Shown: one piece after another, positions 6,491 through 9,054 of the stretch
Layout of the letters: every line of letters starts with the position of its first letter
How positions within the stretch are numbered: position 1 is the first letter of the stretch
From: Anaerolineaceae bacterium
GTDB taxonomy: Bacteria; Chloroflexota; Anaerolineae; Anaerolineales; Anaerolineaceae
Assembly: GCA_011620445.1 (NCBI GenBank)
Contig: WOZB01000134.1
Span: 1 to 9,054 of the forward strand
DNA length: 9,054 nucleotides
Reading direction: 5' to 3'
Notes under the pieces: model-generated
What the model was told of the DNA's origin: nothing
What the model saw: the letters and a program-made list of their open reading frames with translations, nothing else
Databases searched by the model: none
Made by a program: the position numbers and the translations under genes

Positions 6491-7254
6491 GCATTTATCA
6501 GCACTTTGCCCGGCATTACCAGAACAGTCAATACTCAGCTTTTACCAGGAGGGTACTCAATGAGATTTTTCCGCACTGGTTGGAGGTGTTGGATTTTAAA
6601 CCACAGTCACTGCTCGATATGGCTTGTGGGGCGGGCGAATTTGCCATCGCCCAGGCAAAGGCTGGGTTGCAGGTCGTGGGTCTGGACCAGTCTCAGACTT
6701 TGCTTCGGATGGCACAATCCGCTGCTGCGGAAGAAAGCGTAAAACTGCGTTGGGTGCAGGGCGATATGAGCCAGTTCTCGCTCGCTGAGCACTTTGACTG
6801 TGTTACCTGCTGGTTTGATAGTCTGAATTACCTGCTCAAAATTGAAGACCTGGCCAACTGTTTCAAGGCGGCTTATGCCCATCTTCACCCGGGCGGGTAT
6901 TTCCTGTTTGACATGAATACGATTTACGGTATCGTGGTGCAGTGGCAAAAGCACCCATACTTCATCCAACAGGAAACGCCGGACTACCTTGAAGTCTGCG
7001 CCAATTCCTGTGATTATGAAAACAGCGTCGCGCAGATGCGCATTATCATGTTTGAAAGGCAGGGAAAAACCTGGGCGCGGCACGAAGAAGTGCACACTGA
7101 ACGGGGATATGCCGTGGACGACATCCTGCTGCTGTTGGAAAACGCAGGTTTTCAGGTTAAACACGTGCTGGGGAACCCGCTGCTCATGCGCCCCCTGGAA
7201 ACTGAGGATAGCCGCCTCTGGGTGGCAGCCAGGAAACCCGAAGCGACGATGTGA
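6487..7254 (+). CDS. Second class I SAM-dependent methyltransferase (substrate unknown)
   Basis: This is a 255-residue methyltransferase, clearly different from its upstream neighbour. Motif I is LLDMACGAGEFAIAQA (42-57), followed by Asp67 (VVGLDQS), QGD with Asp93, and FDCVTCWFDSLNYLL (103-117). The FDSLNYL and HPGGYFLFDMNT (134-145) segments are typical of a widespread methyltransferase subfamily with unknown acceptors. The start at 6487 is chosen because it forms ATGA with the preceding stop and has AAGGAA (6473-6478) eight bases upstream. An upstream in-frame start at 6349 would add 46 residues overlapping the previous gene and would not resemble the family's N-terminus. The reading frame ends at TGA 7252-7254, one base of which belongs to the sirtuin start. 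Two adjacent methyltransferases with different folds around the acceptor could act on successive steps or different substrates. This is an inference. Confidence 0.88.
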   Translation: MSIYQHFARHYQNSQYSAFTRRVLNEIFPHWLEVLDFKPQSLLDMACGAGEFAIAQAKAGLQVVGLDQSQTLLRMAQSAAAEESVKLRWVQGDMSQFSLAEHFDCVTCWFDSLNYLLKIEDLANCFKAAYAHLHPGGYFLFDMNTIYGIVVQWQKHPYFIQQETPDYLEVCANSCDYENSVAQMRIIMFERQGKTWARHEEVHTERGYAVDDILLLLENAGFQVKHVLGNPLLMRPLETEDSRLWVAARKPEATM

Positions 7255-8015
7255 TGAATACAAAAGTACTTGAGACCGTAAAGGCTATTGTGGCTGCCTC
7301 TTCCAATATCGTGTTTTTTGGCGGAGCAGGTGTTTCGACCGCTTCAGGCATTCCGGATTTTCGCTCAGCCACTGGCCTTTATAACCAACGGCGGGGCAGC
7401 AAGTATCCACCAGAAACCATGTTGAGCCGTGCTTTTATGCTGCACCATCCGCAGGAATTCTACGATTACCACCTGAATAATCTCATTGCCCGCGGTGCCA
7501 AACCCAACACAGCCCACCTGGTCCTGGCAGAACTTGAGAAAGCTGGAAAACTGAGAGCCGTCATCACGCAAAATATTGATGGGCTGCACCAGGCAGCCGG
7601 GTCAAAAAACGTGATTGAATTGCACGGCAATACATACAAGTTCTATTGCCTGGGTTGCGGCCAAGGGTATGATCTGGCTTTTGTCGATTCTGCCAGATCG
7701 CTGCCGCCAACTTGCCCCATTTGCGGGAAGATGGTGCGGCCGGATGTGGTGCTTTACGGGGAGAATTTGGATGGCGCGGTGATGCAGGCAGCCATCGATG
7801 CAATCAGAAAGGCCGATGTTTTGATGGTCGGCGGAACATCGCTGGTAGTTTACCCAGCTGCTGGTTTGATTGACTTCTATAAAGGTAATAAGTTGGTTCT
7901 GATCAACCAGCAAGCGACCCCCTTCGATGCGCGGGCTGATTATATCCTCCAAGGGGATATCGCTAAAATCCTCCCCGCTTTTGTTGAAAATTTCGACACA
8001 AAATACGAACGTTGA
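7254..8015 (+). CDS. cobB: Sir2-family NAD+-dependent protein deacylase (sirtuin)
   Basis: This is a 253-residue sirtuin that removes acyl groups from lysine using NAD+, giving nicotinamide and O-acyl-ADP-ribose. The NAD-binding motif is GAGVSTASGIPDFRS (24-38). TQNIDGLH (105-112) carries the Asn107/Asp109 pair. The catalytic base is His124 in ELHGN. A structural zinc site is formed by Cys132, Cys135, Cys154 and Cys157. MVRPDVVLYGENL (160-172) and GTSLVVYPAAGL (194-205) complete the core. The Tyr-x-x-Arg pair that marks class III desuccinylases is not evident. The overall pattern resembles class U sirtuins such as Thermotoga Sir2, so deacetylation is more likely. The start ATG overlaps the previous stop as TGATG. 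A GTG one codon earlier is also possible, and no independent Shine-Dalgarno is close, which suggests coupled translation. All catalytic residues are present. Confidence 0.95.
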   Translation: MNTKVLETVKAIVAASSNIVFFGGAGVSTASGIPDFRSATGLYNQRRGSKYPPETMLSRAFMLHHPQEFYDYHLNNLIARGAKPNTAHLVLAELEKAGKLRAVITQNIDGLHQAAGSKNVIELHGNTYKFYCLGCGQGYDLAFVDSARSLPPTCPICGKMVRPDVVLYGENLDGAVMQAAIDAIRKADVLMVGGTSLVVYPAAGLIDFYKGNKLVLINQQATPFDARADYILQGDIAKILPAFVENFDTKYER

Positions 8016-8044
8016 AAAAAGGCACATTGATGTCCAGTTTTCGG

Positions 8045-8072
8045 TTGCAGCCTCTCAAAATTTCCTTATACT
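8045..8072 (+). promoter_or_regulatory. Possible promoter upstream of the Ada-like gene
   Basis: TATACT (8067-8072) matches the -10 consensus at five of six positions. TTGCAG (8045-8050), 16 bp upstream, is a weak -35 with three matches. Transcription would start near 8079, giving a leader of about 15 nt before the TTG start at 8094. No sequence resembling the E. coli Ada box is evident. The weak -35 would be consistent with activator dependence. Confidence 0.35.
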
Positions 8073-8093
8073 CTTGCTGGAAAACAGGTAATT

Positions 8094-8846
8094 TTGGAAC
8101 TTTCAATCGCAAAAACTTACTATCAGGCTATGCTTGATCGGGGCCCGGCATATATCGGCACATTCTACGTGGGCGTGCGGTCAACTGGAGTATTTTGCCA
8201 CGCCATCTGCCCAGCCAGAAAACCTGGTTTTGAGCAATGCGAATTTTTTACGAAGCCTGAAGAAGCCTTATTAGCCGGTTATCGCCCCTGCAAACGTTGT
8301 TTGCCCCTCTCGCACCCCTTGAATATGCCTGATGCGGTACTGAAACTTGTTGGCATGGTGGAAGCCGACCCCACCCGGTATTGGCGGGAAGCAGACTTCA
8401 AGAGCCGGGGTCTTGCTGCCAAAACTGCCAGCCGGCAATTTCTTCGGCGCTTTGGCATGTCCTTCGTGCAATATGCAAGAGCAAGACGAATGGGCATAGC
8501 CATGCAAGAGATCCGCAATGGCAGCAGGGTGATTGATGCCCGATGGGAAGTACGCTACACCAGCGCCAGCGGATTCCGGGATGGCTTCAGCCAGATTTTC
8601 GGGATGTCGCCCGCGAATGGCAGTGAGGCCCTCTATGTTTCAGCGAGGTGGTTGGAAACGCCGCTGGGGCCAATGTTGGCGATTGCGGATGAAACTGACC
8701 TGCTATTGCTGGAGTTCAGCGACCGAAGTGGCTTGGAGCGGGAATTTGAAATCCTGAGGCGTCAGGAGAAGGCAGTGGTTCTGCCTCGGGATAATCACAT
8801 TCTCGACCAAAAAGAAAATCTAATCAAAGCCTATTTTATAAAATAG
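8094..8846 (+). CDS. ada: Ada-like methylation-response regulator, truncated in the alkyltransferase domain
   Basis: This 250-residue protein is the N-terminal two thirds of an Ada-type protein. Residues 10-72 are the Ada zinc domain. Cys35, Cys39, Cys66 and Cys69 match the four zinc ligands of E. coli Ada, whose first cysteine accepts methyl groups from methylphosphotriesters. Residues about 78-180 are an AraC-type helix-turn-helix region. Residues 185-250 (WLETPLGPMLAIAD onward) are only the N-terminal subdomain of an O6-methylguanine-DNA methyltransferase. The reading frame stops at TAG 8844-8846, before the helix-turn-helix and PCHR active site. None of the three forward frames after the stop restores that domain. 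Direct O6-methylguanine repair is therefore lost, leaving something closer to B. subtilis AdaA (zinc domain plus HTH). TTG at 8094 is favoured because the conserved region begins only about nine residues later; the Shine-Dalgarno is weak. It may be functional as a regulator or a decaying gene. Confidence 0.85.
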   Translation: MELSIAKTYYQAMLDRGPAYIGTFYVGVRSTGVFCHAICPARKPGFEQCEFFTKPEEALLAGYRPCKRCLPLSHPLNMPDAVLKLVGMVEADPTRYWREADFKSRGLAAKTASRQFLRRFGMSFVQYARARRMGIAMQEIRNGSRVIDARWEVRYTSASGFRDGFSQIFGMSPANGSEALYVSARWLETPLGPMLAIADETDLLLLEFSDRSGLEREFEILRRQEKAVVLPRDNHILDQKENLIKAYFIK

Positions 8847-8878
8847 ATCACTAAAAATGAACCGAAATGGAGGAAATT

Positions 8879-8989
8879 ATGCTAAGATTAAATGAGTTCA
8901 GCAACAACCATCACCCTTCCAGGGCGAAAATGTTGGCAAAATATATCAGACTTGGAATTTCTGTTAAATTATTCATCACAAAAGTATGA
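8879..8989 (+). CDS. Small hypothetical protein (36 aa) with strong Shine-Dalgarno
   Basis: A 36-codon ORF starts at ATG 8879 with GGAGG (8869-8873) five bases upstream and ends at TGA 8987-8989. The product begins MLRLNEFSNNHHPSRAK and is basic and hydrophilic in its first half, with a short hydrophobic segment (LGISVKLFI) near the end. It is not recognised. It lies in an AT-rich stretch between the truncated Ada gene and the next gene, whose Shine-Dalgarno begins just after its stop, so it would act as an upstream ORF of that gene. It may be a real small protein, a leader peptide, or the remnant of a deleted gene. The strong ribosome site is the only positive evidence. Confidence 0.35.
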   Translation: MLRLNEFSNNHHPSRAKMLAKYIRLGISVKLFITKV

Positions 8990-9000
8990 TGGGAGTTCCT

Positions 9001-9054
9001 ATGCAACCTAACCCCGTATTGAAAAAACTTGGCTTTTCAGACGATGATCGTGTC
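9001..9054 (+). CDS. Probable YdjC/ChbG-family carbohydrate deacetylase (partial, first 18 codons)
   Basis: An ATG at 9001 is preceded five bases upstream by GGGAG (8991-8995) and opens a frame that runs off the right edge. The 18 visible residues contain NPVLKKLGFSDDDRV. This resembles the N-terminus of a group of YdjC/ChbG-like polysaccharide deacetylases in which the first metal-binding Asp-Asp motif follows shortly after. That motif lies outside the window. The assignment rests on remembered resemblance of a short segment and is tentative. The presence of a gene start is more certain than its identity. Confidence 0.55.
   Translation, partial: MQPNPVLKKLGFSDDDRV

Noticed and set aside
6607..7263. 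218-codon minus-strand open frame opposite the second methyltransferase
   Set aside because: The plus-strand frame has clear SAM-binding motifs and start/stop coupling on both sides. The antisense product has no family resemblance and no ribosome site that I can see.
7254..8015. Class III (desuccinylase/demalonylase) sirtuin
   Set aside because: The Tyr-x-x-Arg pair expected in the acyl pocket is not seen in the corresponding region. The sequence pattern fits class U better.
8847..8886. Readthrough or frameshift of the Ada stop into a hidden C-terminal alkyltransferase domain
   Set aside because: The in-frame continuation ends after 12 codons (at TAA 8883-8885), and none of the forward frames shows the PCHR motif or its flanking helix-turn-helix.
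1..9054. A new defence, mobile or CRISPR system in the window
   Set aside because: No transposase, integrase, nuclease-helicase pairing, regularly spaced repeat array or retron-like structure is present. The exonuclease and sirtuin are stand-alone single-domain proteins without the fusions typical of defence systems.

Overview
This window looks like ordinary chromosomal DNA from a free-living bacterium. It is most likely a Chloroflexota member of the Anaerolineae type, though this is an inference. The main clue is that both secreted lipoproteins carry long Pro/Thr/Ala-rich linkers after the lipobox, a style common in that phylum. Base composition is intermediate. The genes are tightly packed on both strands, with several start/stop overlaps. 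I see no RNA genes, CRISPR arrays, insertion sequences or phage genes.

Layout from left to right. (1) Positions 1-989, minus strand: the N-terminal 329 residues of a PstS-type phosphate-binding lipoprotein, running off the left edge. (2) Positions 990-1153: a divergent intergenic region holding 11-bp-spaced TTAACA-like repeats that could be a Pho box. (3) Positions 1154-2368, plus strand: a DUF3048 (YerB-like) lipoprotein. (4) Positions 2384-4919, minus strand: a two-gene metal-resistance operon. A CzrA/SmtB-type ArsR repressor has all four alpha-5 zinc ligands and overlaps a Zn/Cd/Pb P1B-type ATPase by 8 bp. A consensus -10 promoter and an inverted-repeat operator lie directly upstream. (5) Positions 5031-5603, minus strand: a DEDDh 3'-5' exonuclease whose best promoter would give an essentially leaderless mRNA. 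(6) Positions 5669-8015, plus strand: two SAM-dependent methyltransferases and a sirtuin, joined by 4-bp and 1-bp overlaps. Their promoter overlaps the exonuclease promoter and contains an 11-bp tandem repeat. (7) Positions 8094-8846, plus strand: an Ada-like protein that stops inside its alkyltransferase domain and lacks the PCHR active site. (8) Positions 8847-9054: an AT-rich stretch with a 36-codon ORF behind a strong Shine-Dalgarno, then the first 18 codons of a probable YdjC/ChbG-type deacetylase.

Functionally the window mixes nutrient uptake (phosphate), metal efflux with its own sensor, and nucleic-acid or protein modification and repair. The clearest regulatory story is the czrA-zntA-like operon. 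The operator covers the expected transcription start, so the metal-free repressor should block transcription and Zn(II) or Co(II) should release it. The least explained unit is the methyltransferase-methyltransferase-sirtuin operon. I found no convincing new multi-gene defence or mobile system. The best leads are that operon, the truncated Ada with its AT-rich junction, and the paired repeats in the two divergent promoter regions.
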